Shown here: one piece after another, positions 23,101 to 34,738 of the stretch
Numbering within the stretch: position 1 is the stretch's first letter
How the letters are laid out: every line of letters begins with the position of its first letter
Program-made: the position numbers and the translations under genes
Notes under the pieces: model-generated
The model's input: the letters and a program-made list of their open reading frames with translations, nothing else
Told to the model about the DNA's origin: nothing
Databases searched by the model: none
DNA from: Talaromyces rugulosus
Taxonomy: Eukaryota; Ascomycota; Eurotiomycetes; Eurotiales; Trichocomaceae
Length of the DNA stretch: 64,000 bases
Direction: 5' to 3'
Assembly (NCBI RefSeq): GCF_013368755.1
Contig: NC_049562.1
Span: 1,674,001-1,738,000 of the forward strand

Positions 23101-26100
23101 TATCTAGCGAGAACTGGACGACCATCCTTTATGACGCCACGACATTTACGTCGGCTGATAGCACGGCCTGGATCTCGGCCTTGTTTTTCATCATGTGGTT
23201 CATTCTCGCCAATTTTATCATCCTAAACATGTTTATTGCTGTCATCCAAGAGAGCTTTGATGTGTCAGAGGACCAAAAACGACTGTACCAGGTGAAAGCC
23301 TTTTTGCAGCAGAGAGAACTCGGATCGTCTTCAGCTAGCAATATTGCTTTGACATCGATTTTCAAACTGGGCCGTGACAATGCCAGGTATCGTGATCCTC
23401 TGGATCATGGACCAGCCACCATGGAAATGCTTCTCAAAGATGCAGTGGTCAAGGAATTTCTTGATGAGCAATTTGACTCCTTCGAACAAGAGGATCCCAA
23501 CCATGTGCCTATCGAAAGGAAAGATTTTGACCCAAGTCTAATGTCGATAATTTGGACAAAATTCTCCCAAACCTTTTTGAGCCAAGAACCCAATCCCTTC
23601 TATTCTAGGCTCAAGTTCTCCAGGCCCCATGACGAAATTGACCCACGAACGTTGGCAAAAGAGGTGGTCGTACTCTCAGAGCAACGAAAAAGGGCACAAA
23701 GAGAATACCTTCTCCGCTACCCTCTGTACAACAAATCACTGTATATTTTTGGGCCTCACAACCCGATTCGCAAAGCTTGTCAACGTCTCGTTGGCCCAGG
23801 AAGGGGGACTCATCGATTTGAAGGTATTGACCCTTACAAGCCTTTGTGGTACATCTTCTCTGCATTCATCTACGCCTGCATAGTTATGATGGTTATATTA
23901 GCGTGCATAACGACACCTCTCTTCCAAAGAGACTACTTTGAGGGTCGTACGTACACGACCCGAAATTGGTTTGTTTGGTCGGACATGGGCTTTGCGGCAA
24001 TCTTCACCACTGAAGCCATCATCAAAGTTATTGCTGATGGGTTCTTTTGGACCCCAAATGCATACTTCCGAAGTTCTTGGGGTTTTATCGATGGTGTTGT
24101 GCTTGTGACGCTTTGGATCAATATTCTTACGTCCTTGTACACCACCGGCAGTGTTTCAAGAGTTGTTGGTGCCTTCAAGGCGTTGCGTGCGCTGAGATTA
24201 CTCAATGTCAGTGACAGCGCGAGGGATACATTTCACTCCGTCATCATCGTTGGTGGTTGGAAGGTTATTTCGGTTAGTAAACATGAATTAGAAGATTGAT
24301 TTGTTTGTTGTTGACATTTTTGACAGGCTGCGTTTGTTTCGTTGAGTTTTCTCATCCCATTCGCTATCTACGGGTTGAATCTTTTCAACGGGCAGATGAT
24401 ATCTTGCAATGACGACTCGATTTCAGGGAGTCTTGACGCCTGCGTTGGAGAATTTGCCAACTCACCGTATGCATGGGACGTTCTTGCACCAAGGGTGGCA
24501 TCCAATTCTTACTACAACTTTGACAATTTTGGAGAGTCTTTGTTCATTCTTTTCCAAATTGTTTCCCAAGAAGGTTGGATTGATGTACAATCAAGTGCCA
24601 TGAGTATAACAGGACCTGGTCAGCAGCCTCAATCGCTTTCGGCGCAAGCCAATGGCCTTTTCTTCGTTGTCTTCAACTTGCTCGGAGCTGTTTTTGTGTT
24701 GACATTGTTTGTCACTGTGTTCATGCGAAATTACACTGAACAAACTGGGGTGGCCTTCCTCACGGCTGAACAGCGTTCATGGCTTGAATTGCGAAAACTG
24801 CTGCGACAAATATCGCCTTCTAAACGATCCATCAATGCCAATACTGAGAATTGGCGTAAGCGATGCTATCGTCTTGCGTCACGAAAGAATGGAATATGGT
24901 CACGGTGTATGACGGGGTTTCTGGTCTTCCATCTGTTTCTCCTGTGCTTGGAGTGGTACCCCTATCCAATGTATTGGCAACTCATAAGAGGTAACGTTTA
25001 GCCTGGTCTGAAGATGTTCTGGAAACGCCAAAAAGCTAATACACAAACACACAGATGCCATGTTCTTCATCTTGACTTTCTTCTACATTGCTGATGTTTT
25101 CATTCGTATCTTTGGGCTTGGGTGGCCTCGGTTCAGACGAAGTTCCTGGAATATATATTCGCTTATAGCGGTTCCGGGAACATTCGTGACCATCATTCTA
25201 TCCTTCATCTTCAACCACTCCCAGCTTTTCCAACAACTAAACAAGCTATTCTTGGTGTCTATCACGCTTCTGATCATTCCTCGCAATAACCAATTGGATC
25301 AGCTCTTCAAAACCGCGGCGGCTAGTTTGACGTCTATTATCAACCTTTTGGCGACTTGGTTCGTTTTATTCCTCGTGTTTGCCATTGCCACGACTCAAAC
25401 ATTTGGGCTGACCAAATTCGGGTCAAACGAAACCAATAACATCAACTTTCGCGATGTTCCAAAAGCCCTGATCTTCCTTTTCCGTACCAGTGTTGGAGAA
25501 GGGTGGAATCAGTATATGGAAGATTTTGCCACGATGGTACCACCGTATTGTACGGTAACGGACGAGTTCTTCAGTTCAGACTGTGGCAGTCCCGAGTGGG
25601 CGCGCAGTCTCTTTATTGCCTGGAACATTATCAGCATGTATATTTTTGTGTCGTTGTTTGTGTCTTTGATATACGAAAGTTTCTCGTATGTCTATCAACG
25701 GAGTAGCGGGCTTGGCCTTTACACGATTGATCGAGATGAGATTCGACGCTTCAAGGAAGCGTGGGCGAATTTCGATCCTCGAGGCACGGGGTTTATCACC
25801 AAAGAACAATTTCCAAGACTTCTCGGGGTATGTACAGGATGAAACCCTTTGATATGATATTTCTAACCTGATATAGGAACTTTCCGGCCTGTTTGAGATA
25901 CGAATTTATGACGGTGAATTCACAGTGGGAAGGATCTTGGAGAAATGTCGTCCCCATGTTCGGGACTCGATTGCTTCGTTCCATCCCGGCGATGGACCGA
26001 ATCGTGACGAGATTGACATTCCAAAGCTCTCGAGGATTATTGATAAAATTCCTGTTCACGAGATTCGTCTCCGTCGACAACGATTAAATACCTTCTACGA

Positions 26101-26809
26101 GGAAGTGTTGGTGTCTGCTGACCCAGAACGAGGAATTGCATTTTCGGCCTGTTTGATGATTTTAGCTCATTACAAGGTGATTGTGGACAGCAAGAGTCTA
26201 AGACTGGAAGAATTCCTTCGTCGACGAGCGAGACTTCAACGAGTCGAAGAAGCAGTGCGGCGAAACACAGTGATTGGCTTCTTCGACACGCTCTACTGGG
26301 TTCGCAGGTTCCGTCGACGAGTGGAGCAACGCAAGTCTGCTCGACTGACGGCAATTCCTCAGTTCTCAATTCCGGAAATCTTTGTCGATGGACAAAATAC
26401 GCATGATGGACAACAAGACCTGGCGGATGCACAGCCGCTGCCTTCTGTAACAAACACGCCGCTAGCGTCGCCTAGCATGGGAGGAGGACAAGCGCATTCT
26501 CCTGGTAGGCCGTCGTTGCAAATCGACACTAGCGTTTCAGAACGCGGATCGTCGCACGAATGGTCCAGAGTCAGCCCTTCATTGTCACCACGGCAGACGA
26601 GAGACCTGGACAACGAGCCTCACGATATCAGTCTTCCATTGTCTGATGCACCATCGTCGTCGCATGGTCATACTCGAGACAGCAGCGGCATTGTTCAAGA
26701 CATGATGCAGACACTGGGCGACTCGGCTTGGGGCGAGAGTATCCGCAGGAGCTTCACTCAAAAGCGACCAAGCGGCCAATCAGGCGGGCAGTCCGGCAGT
26801 CACGAGTAG
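20186..26809 (+). CDS. CCH1: High-affinity voltage-gated calcium channel alpha subunit Cch1
   Basis: Five exons (20186-21865, 21924-24272, 24327-24990, 25055-25827, 25877-26809) give about 2132 residues. A long Ser-rich cytosolic N-terminus (~350 residues) is followed by four six-helix ion-channel repeats. Pore sequences are VIMSSNTFSDLL (repeat I), ILSSENWTTIL (II), IVSQEGWIDVQ (III) and TSVGEGWNQYM (IV), so the filter is N-E-E-E, with Asn in repeat I. After repeat IV comes an EF-hand-like segment (FDPRGTGFITKEQFPRLL). The C-tail is Ser/Pro-rich. Cch1 with Mid1 mediates calcium influx across the plasma membrane under stress or store depletion. The start is the ATG at 20186; the same frame upstream has only a GTG. 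All four introns are 49-64 bp with consensus sites. Confidence 0.93.
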
Positions 26810-26918
26810 AAAAGATTGCAATACTATCATTTCCGGCGCACATGTGGCGGTCTAATGTGGGATGGGATGCGTTTTGCTTTTGATCATTTGGACTACTTAT
26901 TTCATTTCCTTTCTTTTT

Positions 26919-27017
26919 CATTCCCTTTTTTCATTCCCTTTTTTCATTCCCTTTTTTCATTCCCTTTTTTCATTCCCTTTTTTCATTCCCTTTTTTCATT
27001 CCCTTTTTTCATTCCCT
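26919..27017. repeat. 13-bp minisatellite (CATTCCCTTTTTT) x 8 in the CCH1 3' region
   Basis: CATTCCC recurs with an exact 13-base period at 26919, 26932, 26945, 26958, 26971, 26984, 26997 and 27010, the spacers being T6. It begins about 110 bp after the CCH1 stop codon, so it is probably in the 3' UTR. ORFs across it are artefacts of the repeat. Confidence 0.95.
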
Positions 27018-29690
27018 TCCTTTTTCTATTATTCTTATGTTTACAAGACGAGCCGAGGCGTTGATATATCACTAGCATAGGCGGCGGCGTTTTCCGATTA
27101 CCTGGTAATCAGACACTTTCTTGTCGGGCATGACTTTGATGTTGCATACGAGGGGAGGCCTGTTTCTCGCATTGGGCTAGCGATTGCATCAGTTGTCTGG
27201 TGGAGAGAGACATTTGCTGGCAAGACTGATTGGTCTCTATTGAATTGACGTGAAAAGACTGCACTGTTGATGTTTTTTTTTTTCTCTTCTTCTTGCGTTT
27301 GCAGTTGGATGTATATAGATTGAATCGGGTTATGCATATGTATGTAGTAATTATTGCAGTGTAATAATACATGGCCGGCATCGACGATGCTGCTTATTGA
27401 TTTCAAGTTGTACTTTAGTGATGCATGTACACATGTAACTCATGTGCAGGCGATGGCCTGACAACGCAACATTAAGCTGCAAGCCATGGAATGTGGAATG
27501 CGATATATTGTATGCATATGCAGGTGGTAGATAGAGCTGCAGTTGGTGACATGCGCACCATACATGTATGCATGCAGGTGGGCCTTGGCATGAGCATTCA
27601 TTGTTACTAGGTTTTGAATATCTTCAGGTTATTGTTAATTTATTGTATATTTTAGTTGGTTATACCTGAGTGAATGTATAGTAAACATTCTATAGATCGT
27701 TGATTCGCTCCGTATTCATTTCAGAGTACTGTCAGCTGACAGTTCAATGTTCATAGTAAAAATAAAATAGCATTATTTGATATTGTGCATATTTATTATT
27801 AATAAATAACATTCAATAGAATAAAAAGTACCGAGTACTCCGTACGGAGTACACTACGTAGTACATAGTATCACCATAAAACCGTAAAACGTAAGCTTAA
27901 TAGTCGTAGCGTAAAGTTAATAGCCCCCTCATTGGCCTTCCGAGTAAGGTTCAATCAAGGTATTTTTTTTTAAAAAAAAATAAAAATAAAATAAAGCATA
28001 ATACGTACGTCCTGGGCACGAGGGCATCGCATCGGAAGCAAGGGGCACATTCATTTATTCTTTTAAATCAGCTGGGTCGCCTGTCTTCAGGGGGAAGAGG
28101 GTGATCAAGACTCGATTGTTGAGGCCCCTAACTAGCTGCTACTAAGTACTAACTACCCCGTACTCCGTACTAGGCTACTAGCAGAGGTTAGATAGCTGTC
28201 GTGTGACGCGTCTAAGGACCGCGCGATTGTCGCAAGTGCCTGTTGGCAAGGGTCTTAGAATGGAGGGTTAGAATTTCGGAAATTCCAAAAAAAATCGATA
28301 GATTAGATTTCACGGAGAATACGTACGGACATAACCCTGCAGTTGTTAGTACAAGTTACAAGAGGACAAGTAGAGAATAGTAACGCTGGTTGCGTCAAGC
28401 GGCGGGCGATTTGTTACCGGATCGGGCCAGGAACGGCTTTTAAGTGGATTTTAATCATTTTAGTGCTGGCTCCGAAACCGTCGATCTCGACATAGTTGTT
28501 GCCTGTTTGACTACTATTATAGTATTATTGTGACGTACGGAGTAGGCGCAGCAAGTACTATTCAGTATTCACTCGTGGCATGCTCCGGAATAGTAATAGT
28601 AATACATGTCATGTTCCAACCTCCGCCAGAAGTTAGAAGCCAGCGGAACAGGCAGAGGATGCCGGAGGATCGACTATTGCTGTCCACGATGCACTAGTTG
28701 TCAGCTCCAAAGTACGGGCCACTCAACGTCAAATAATAATAATAACTGGAATAATGTTGAGTCTTGACAGCCAGGAACCGTGCCATGCCGGAATGGGCTG
28801 GCTGTAACCGCCCGGCGCCACGGATGCGGTACCGGTGGGGCGGCCCCTTTTCTATAATAATACTAGCATACGGAGGAGAAGAATAATAAGAATGGGATAG
28901 GATAGGATAGGATAGGAGAGGGGGAAGAGGGGAGAGGGGAGAGGGGAAGCAAGAGAATGTGCATCCCTGTCTGTATGCAGAGACAATCAGAGATAAGAGC
29001 CAGAACGTCAGACGCCAGGAGGCCGAAACCGAATGCGCTTCATGTCATCATAAATCCGAATTCGATCGTCTCTCTCCCGCCGTTGATTAATTTAATACAT
29101 TAATATCCACCGCATCCCCACCCTGGCTCGCTGTGCTCCTTATTCTCAACCTTTATCAACTACTCGACCTTTTGGCGATCTTTATTTATCCTTCTCTTAC
29201 TACGATTTACCACTGTCCCAGTCCCTCGGTGCCGGACCTGTTTTTCTCTGTCTTTTTTCCCCTTCGAGAACGCGCTAATCGGCGTCTTCTGAGACATCGT
29301 GGCTTTTATAGCCGGCTCTTGCCGCAGTGCACCGTTATTATTGTTATTATTGTCCACTCGCCAGATCCGCTCCTCTCCTCTTCCCTCCTCCTCCTCCTCC
29401 TCCTCCAGATCACCCTGTGCTTCGCTGCACTGCCTCAAATAAATCAATCATCGTCAATTCACTGGTGCAGGGCCATGCCATCCGTCTAGCCCACCCGATA
29501 ACGTCACTCAACCCTCGAATCCGAGTCCCCCGGCACAACAACCACAACAACAAGGCCCAATCGCACCAGTGGCGCCACGAGCAACCAGCAACCAGCAGCA
29601 TCCCTGCAACACCCAATTGCTGCCGTCGCCTAGATTTTTTTTTATTTGACTCTTTTCTCGTCCATCTACAGTCCCAAAACACCCACCAAA
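27018..29690. other. Large intergenic region, 2.7 kb, repeat-rich
   Basis: No convincing ORF. It contains TACTCCGTAC/GTACGGAGTA elements (27835-27852, near 28154 and near 28535), T8/A9 palindromic sequence at 27961-27980, a GGATA tandem near 28895-28918 followed by a GGGGAGA purine tract to about 28950, and a CTC microsatellite near 29388-29405. The last 500 bp are C/T-rich and probably form the promoter and a long leader of the gene at 29691. Confidence 0.6.
27835..27852. repeat. 18-bp perfect palindrome GTACTCCGTACGGAGTAC
   Basis: The sequence equals its own reverse complement over 18 bases and is followed at once by a second palindrome, ACTACGTAGT. Half-site copies (TACTCCGTAC, TACGGAGTA) occur again near 28154 and 28535, with degenerate copies near 40882 and 60400. 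Its role is unknown; dispersed copies of this motif are familiar from Aspergillaceae genomes. Confidence 0.85.
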
Positions 29691-30254
29691 ATGCACCCAA
29701 AGCGTTCCTCGAGCCCCAAGGCCCTGGAGCCATCGCCAATGGCCGACATCAGTCTGTCCCTGCGCACCGCATTCATGGATAACACACATTACCGTCGAGA
29801 GAGCGATTCGCTGTCTACTAGTGCCCTCAGCTCCGCCAGCGGCAGTCCGACCTCATCCCCTGGCTCGAGCTGGCCCTTTCGCAAGCACCGCTTCTCCGGC
29901 TCCAACAGCCGCGATCGCAGCCGGAGTCCCTTTGGCAGTATCATCCCCTTTGCCTTTCGCCGCTCGTCCCCTTTCTTCCTCCGCAGACGCCCCTCGGCCG
30001 TGGATCTGGCATTGAGCGAAGAACGTTCTCGCTGCGACGAAGATACCGCCGAGCGCGTTGGTCTGAGTTTGATGGAGCCACGCCCGGTCGACCCCATCCC
30101 CATCGCCATGGATCTGAATGCCCATGTGCTAGAGGACGTGTCTAGCCAGCGAAGCTCCTGGGCTCAGTCATCGCAGTGCTCAGTGCGTACGAACCCACAA
30201 CAGCCCCGATACGTCATGGGTGGCATTGTCGAGGTCATGGAGGGTGACGCTTGA
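29691..30254 (+). CDS. Ser/Arg-rich hypothetical protein
   Basis: An intron-less ORF of 187 residues starting at a good fungal context (CCAAAATG). It has no recognised domain. Residues about 30-105 are rich in S, P and R with RS-type and SPxx sites (SGSNSRDRSRSPFGSIIPF, RRSSPFFLRRRPSAVDLALS), which look like kinase or 14-3-3 target sites. The tail contains RYVMGGIVEVMEGDA. It probably has a long leader, since a C/T-rich tract extends several hundred bases upstream. It is not one of the families I know; low complexity makes its function unreadable, though codon pattern and context favour a real gene. Confidence 0.6.
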   Translation: MHPKRSSSPKALEPSPMADISLSLRTAFMDNTHYRRESDSLSTSALSSASGSPTSSPGSSWPFRKHRFSGSNSRDRSRSPFGSIIPFAFRRSSPFFLRRRPSAVDLALSEERSRCDEDTAERVGLSLMEPRPVDPIPIAMDLNAHVLEDVSSQRSSWAQSSQCSVRTNPQQPRYVMGGIVEVMEGDA

Positions 30255-31253
30255 TCAGATGACTGTTCATCTGAACTTGCTTTCCGACATGCAAACAAGC
30301 AACCAGCTCTCGTCTCATCCCTCCAATCACCGACGACGCTTTTCACCTCTCACTCCGTATGTTTCACATACGTGTACGATATACTCGCCCATACCCACCA
30401 TTGGCGAGTCGAAGCCCGTCTTTCTCTACGAATGACTGCATCATTGATGCCAGTCAGATAACATACATCATGCCACATTGCTTTTTTTCATACTAGAGGT
30501 CAACAATAAAGCTTTTGGTCTTTCTAAAGCCTACATTGTCCAAACCTAGCGGCGTTTACAAGGATTTCCAGGACCGGCGTTATTTTTTTCTTTATTCTCT
30601 TCGATTTCAATTGTTAGATTACTATGATATCACTCGGCAAGTTTGTATTTTATTGGAGGTTATTCTACCTTTTTTTGATGTTTCATGTCACTTTACTTTA
30701 TTTGTCTTCCTAGTTCAACTTGGAAGTTTTTCTTTTGAGGTCTCAGCTGTGAGACTAAAGAACAAGTTTAATACATATTCAAACTTTCTTGACACATTCA
30801 CATCGCTACGTTAAATGAACGAACATAGACTTGTAACTTTCTCAGCATCGGCTTGAGAGGTAAAACCTTTTGAATTTTGTATGTATGCTTGCTTACTCGG
30901 ACCAAGCTATTCATCGTATGTGAAAATAAAAATCTAATCCAACATGAACGAAAAAAGAAGCTGCCACCTGAATCGATCCTCCCCACTGTTTAAGACGCCT
31001 GGCATCATGCAAGAATGTGGAAGAAGAAATAGAAATGAAAACCCGAAGAAAAGTCATAACCCCTGAAAATGATGTTAAAACGTAAAAGAAAAAGAAAAAA
31101 AAACGGGAATGCTCCTGGCCGAATAACTGAAGGGTATCTTTCCGCTTTGCTTTTGCTGATTGACATATAAAAGAAAAATGGAAGGTTACAAAAAAAAAAG
31201 GATGAGAGGAAATATTCGTAAGGTCGTTTAAACATCGTGGAATGTCGACATGA
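30255..31253. other. Convergent 3' spacer before ClrD
   Basis: 1 kb between the convergent hypothetical gene and the ClrD gene. It is AT-rich with T/A homopolymers. No coding ORF or RNA gene recognised. Confidence 0.5.
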
Positions 31254-33259
31254 TCAATCGTCTTTGGTGCTTTTGCGCTGGTTCGGCCATAGCTGTCCTC
31301 GACACTGTGATTCACCGCACAAACACTTGACTGCATTCGGGTCTTCATTTCGGTCACCGTTCCAGTCAGGGTTGTAGTCGAATGTGAGCTCTGTGCCAGA
31401 CGGGATATCTCGGAGAGCAAAAAAGGCAAGATCATAGATGCGACTGTCGCCGTGGTGCGTGGAGACGGTGAACATTTTGCAGTTGGGATTGCAGGAATGG
31501 TTCATGAACCGTGACGGCCCGCCGAGGCGCTTGCCATCGACAACATAAGGGTCTTCGTCGTCCATGTGAATGAAATCGAGAGAGAAAAGGTACGACGGGC
31601 TGTTCTTCGAACTGGCCGCATCCTCGCGCAGGTCTGCTTCGGCCGACGTGATGACCTCCCCGAGGTAGCAGTCGATAAATTGCCCGCGAACAATAGGATC
31701 AGGAGACCGAAGGCCAAAGCCACGGCTCCCGGTTTGGAAGATTTCCAGCTCTACCGTTCGACCATGTTGGACCAGCCGGTTCCAGCAATCCTTGCCACAG
31801 CCGCAGTAGGAGTTGCACTCGTATATCATGGTTTTTTTGCTGATAAAGCTGTCTTTCAAGACCAGTTGTCTGTTCTTCCTCTCATAGGCCACCATCCGCT
31901 CTTCGGTGTCTTCTTCTTGGGACAAGCAGGTGCACCTGGCAGGGTCACAATACGGTCCGCAGCCACACCCGGCATTGAACTCATCGGGAACCCTAGCCAC
32001 CCCCTTTTGCAGTTTGTACGTATTGATGAATTCGAAATTCGAAGCCAAACTTGTGCCGTTCCATTCGCCCGCCATGGTCACAGGAGGGCCTTTGATAGCT
32101 CTCAATCTTCTATCGAGGTTTTCTCTCAAGTAGAAGAGCTTGGACTGCGCAGACCTGACGTTTCCCGGTCTGTGAAAGGGGGTGACGGCCACATGCTGGG
32201 CGGCGGTCGTTCGGACTTGAGGATATCGACCCTTGGCTGCTCGGACCTTGTCAAGATCGAGAGGATAGTACTTTGTCTTCAACCCAATAGGCTTATCTGG
32301 ATCAGACTCTTCACCAGAGCTTTCCAGGGACGCAGAAGACATTCTCTTGATCTTTCGAGGAGACTTCTTCATACTGAGAACGACTTTGTTCTTGGACGTA
32401 GGCGCGGGGACGACAACACTGACTGCAGGAAAACATTTTGTTGGTGGTGCTGGTGAAGTTGACGGGGGAACCCGAATCTCGTCTTCTGAATTGCTAGCCC
32501 TTTTTCTTTGTGCTTGATTGCTGCTATCCCGAGAAGAAGATGTTTGCTTCTTGGGAGGATCAAGACTCAGTGATTCCCTGCGTTGCTGCTCTTTCTTTGA
32601 TAGCGAGACAGACGACCCTCTAGACGACGCATCTGATCCGTTCCCAAAGAATGACAAGGGGTTTGTTTCCTCATTTTTGACGGTGAAGATCTCGTCACTA
32701 GCAGGTTTGTACGTGCCATTGCTGATCACCTTGGGAAACCCATCACCACCATTGCCAACAGAGTCGTGTGGCGATTTCCTTTTAAGGGTGCTTGGCAGAA
32801 ATTGGCTAGGTTTCAAGAATTTAGCCAAAAGTGACTGACCCTATTTTTTAAACATTAATCATCTTTACACGCATGGATGATAGTTGTGTAAAATAAAGGC
32901 GAAGGTCTGGAGGAAAAGTGACAGGTTCAGATGCCCTGGCTTCGGTACGTTTGATTGGGCAAGGGAGAAAAAAAAAAGATCGATAACAAAGCGCAATAAA
33001 ACACCAACCAAGAGAGATAAAAAGAAATAAATATATAGAAAACATTTATTCAACCCCAAGGAATATTTTCCAGTAAATTAAAATAAATGTTTTCACGAAA
33101 AAGTCGCGTTTCTGGTAACTTGAAGGTAGAAAAGGTCGTGTGGGAAACGGAAGCTGTTTTGGGGTAAACAACAACCAACAGTAGCCAAAAGCTTACCTGA
33201 TCCTTTGCGTTGACTTGATCGTCGTCCGAGTCAGCAGTCAGGTCGATAAAATCGTTCAT
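31254..33259 (-). CDS. clrD: Histone H3 lysine-9 methyltransferase, ClrD/Clr4/DIM-5 type
   Basis: Two exons (33259-33197, 32840-31254) give 549 residues. Exon 1 encodes only MNDFIDLTADSDDDQVNAKDQ. The central ~200 residues are Ser/Lys-rich without a visible chromodomain, unlike fission yeast Clr4. The pre-SET zinc cluster (CGCGPYCDPARCTCLSQ, YECNSYCGCGKDCWNRLVQ) is followed by the SET domain: GSRGFGLRSPDPIVRGQFI, YLGEVIT, SRFMNHSCNPNC as the cofactor and catalytic knot, and LTFDYNPDW. The post-SET motif is CLCGESQCRG. These features match SUV39-family H3K9 methyltransferases that build heterochromatin. In aspergilli ClrD also represses secondary-metabolite clusters. Intron 1 is unusually long (356 bp). 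The gene borders the AT-rich edge of the accessory island. Confidence 0.92.
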
Positions 33260-34738
33260 ATTGGGCCCATTTGATTGGCACGGCTTCGCCGACAGGATAT
33301 GAGAGCTTTTCGGGGTTTATTTCGCGCGTCATGGGTCAAATTAAGATGATAATGAGGAGGGACGTTGGAAGAGTTAAGGTTCCAGTGTCTAGATCCACAT
33401 TTACATCACGTGATCGTATATAAATACCCTCTGTTTTCCTAATTTTCTAATTTATTTTTTTCTATTTTTTTTAAAGAAATTCTCAAATTAATTGAGAAAA
33501 AAGTAAAATGGTTTTTATTAAATTTAAATTACTTTATTTTATCATTTTTATCATATTTTGTATTTTTCAAATAAAAAAACAATTTATTATACTCTAATAA
33601 CTCATTTATATCAAAAAATTCAAATGCATTTCACCTCTTGGTAGTGGCTTGGATTTTGAGAGTCTTTGTTACTGGCATACGTGGCCGGGAAGAACGTTGT
33701 TCCAGAGTCCCGTTCAATGCTTCGGATTTGGGTGCCGCATATGGACTAAGAACTGACATAGCACCCCATGTAGTTTCCACATAATATTATATTAATTCAA
33801 ATAAATTAATTATAATAATATAAATTAAATAAATATAAGTTTGAAATAAAAAAAAAATCCCAAGGATCATCATAAATGTTGATAATGGATCCCATGTTCT
33901 CAGTGCCTACTAGAGAGCCCTGGGCCTAGGTCGTTTCGGCAATGCCCCGCGCGATGAAATGGCCCGTCCGTTCCCGGCTCTAGGGGCCAACACCCTATAA
34001 GCCTGGGCCTTGGGTGCCCGCAAGACACCCCGGTGAGCCCTACTGGCTGGGCCCGCGAGAGAAACGCACCCCCTAGCGGCGCCTAATGGCCGCAGCAAGT
34101 TCTACGGACTACCTATAAAAATTGCGTCCTTTCTGCCCCCCTTCGCGAGATTCTTAACTCTGGTATCTATAGATTCTTGGGATCGCGATCAACCCCTCCT
34201 GCTATTGCTCGACTCCACTAGTAGGATACGAACTGCCCAGGTCTGATAAAGGTCGACATGAGCTGGCCGTTGTCTTCCAAGAAAAATGTCTATTATAGAC
34301 AAGGACCGGCTGGTACTCCTTGGTAGTTCCTTTGGTTGTTATCTGCTGCCCGTACCGCAGCCTTCGAGCCCCGACTATCTGCGGTAGTACTTATCTAGGG
34401 CCTATGCCGCCTTTTTGTCGGAATTATCGTCCGAGGTTTTTGCCATATACAGATGGTAACCGTACTAACCGATAACGAGATCCTTTCGCTGCGGAATGCT
34501 AGAACGCTCCCTACCAATGTCGTTTAATAGTCCATGGCCTTTGAACGTTCCATACATATTTTCCTTCTGGGTTTTTCACACTGGCCAAGCAGTATAAACT
34601 CAAGGATATTGCATGAAAAGACATTTTGATTGCTGTGACGAAGGTGGATTGTGATTGGACACTCTAAATCGGCTCCACCGGGGGAAGCCTTTAGTCTTGG
34701 TGTTTATTTACACCTCTTGCCACCCCGCTTCCCCAGAA
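33260..34738. other. Island edge: AT-rich tract plus GC-rich transposon-like relic
   Basis: 33420-33640 and 33775-33860 are extremely AT-rich. They abut a sharply GC-rich block at about 33900-34110 that contains no plausible protein (its 62-residue ORF is R/A/G low complexity). TATAAAAATTG at about 34113 is followed by unassigned sequence to 34640. The abrupt composition switch and absence of genes suggest decayed repeat DNA. No integrase or reverse transcriptase remains, so the element type cannot be named. Confidence 0.45.
33875..33991. mobile_element. Possible short LTR-like or MITE-like relic (weak)
   Basis: The segment begins TGTTG and ends CAACA, a 5-bp inverted terminal repeat of the TG...CA type. 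It sits at the junction of AT-rich and GC-rich DNA. No target-site duplication or second copy was found in the window, so this could be chance. Confidence 0.2.

Noticed and set aside
26816..27080. Two FHSLFSFPFFIP-type frames
   Set aside because: They are translations of the 13-bp minisatellite in two frames.
28890..28955. GGATA/GGGGAGA purine tract as a telomere-like or G-quadruplex element
   Set aside because: Repeat units are mixed and short, and G runs are too irregular; it was listed only as simple sequence.
31566..32456. Long open frame (296 codons) antisense to clrD
   Set aside because: It is the shadow of the SET gene. It shows no motif or intron logic and only exists because the real codons avoid stops on the other strand.
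33910..34098. Arg/Ala/Gly-rich 62-codon frame
   Set aside because: Its composition follows GC content; it has no homologous pattern and no promoter, and it is part of the decayed GC-rich block.
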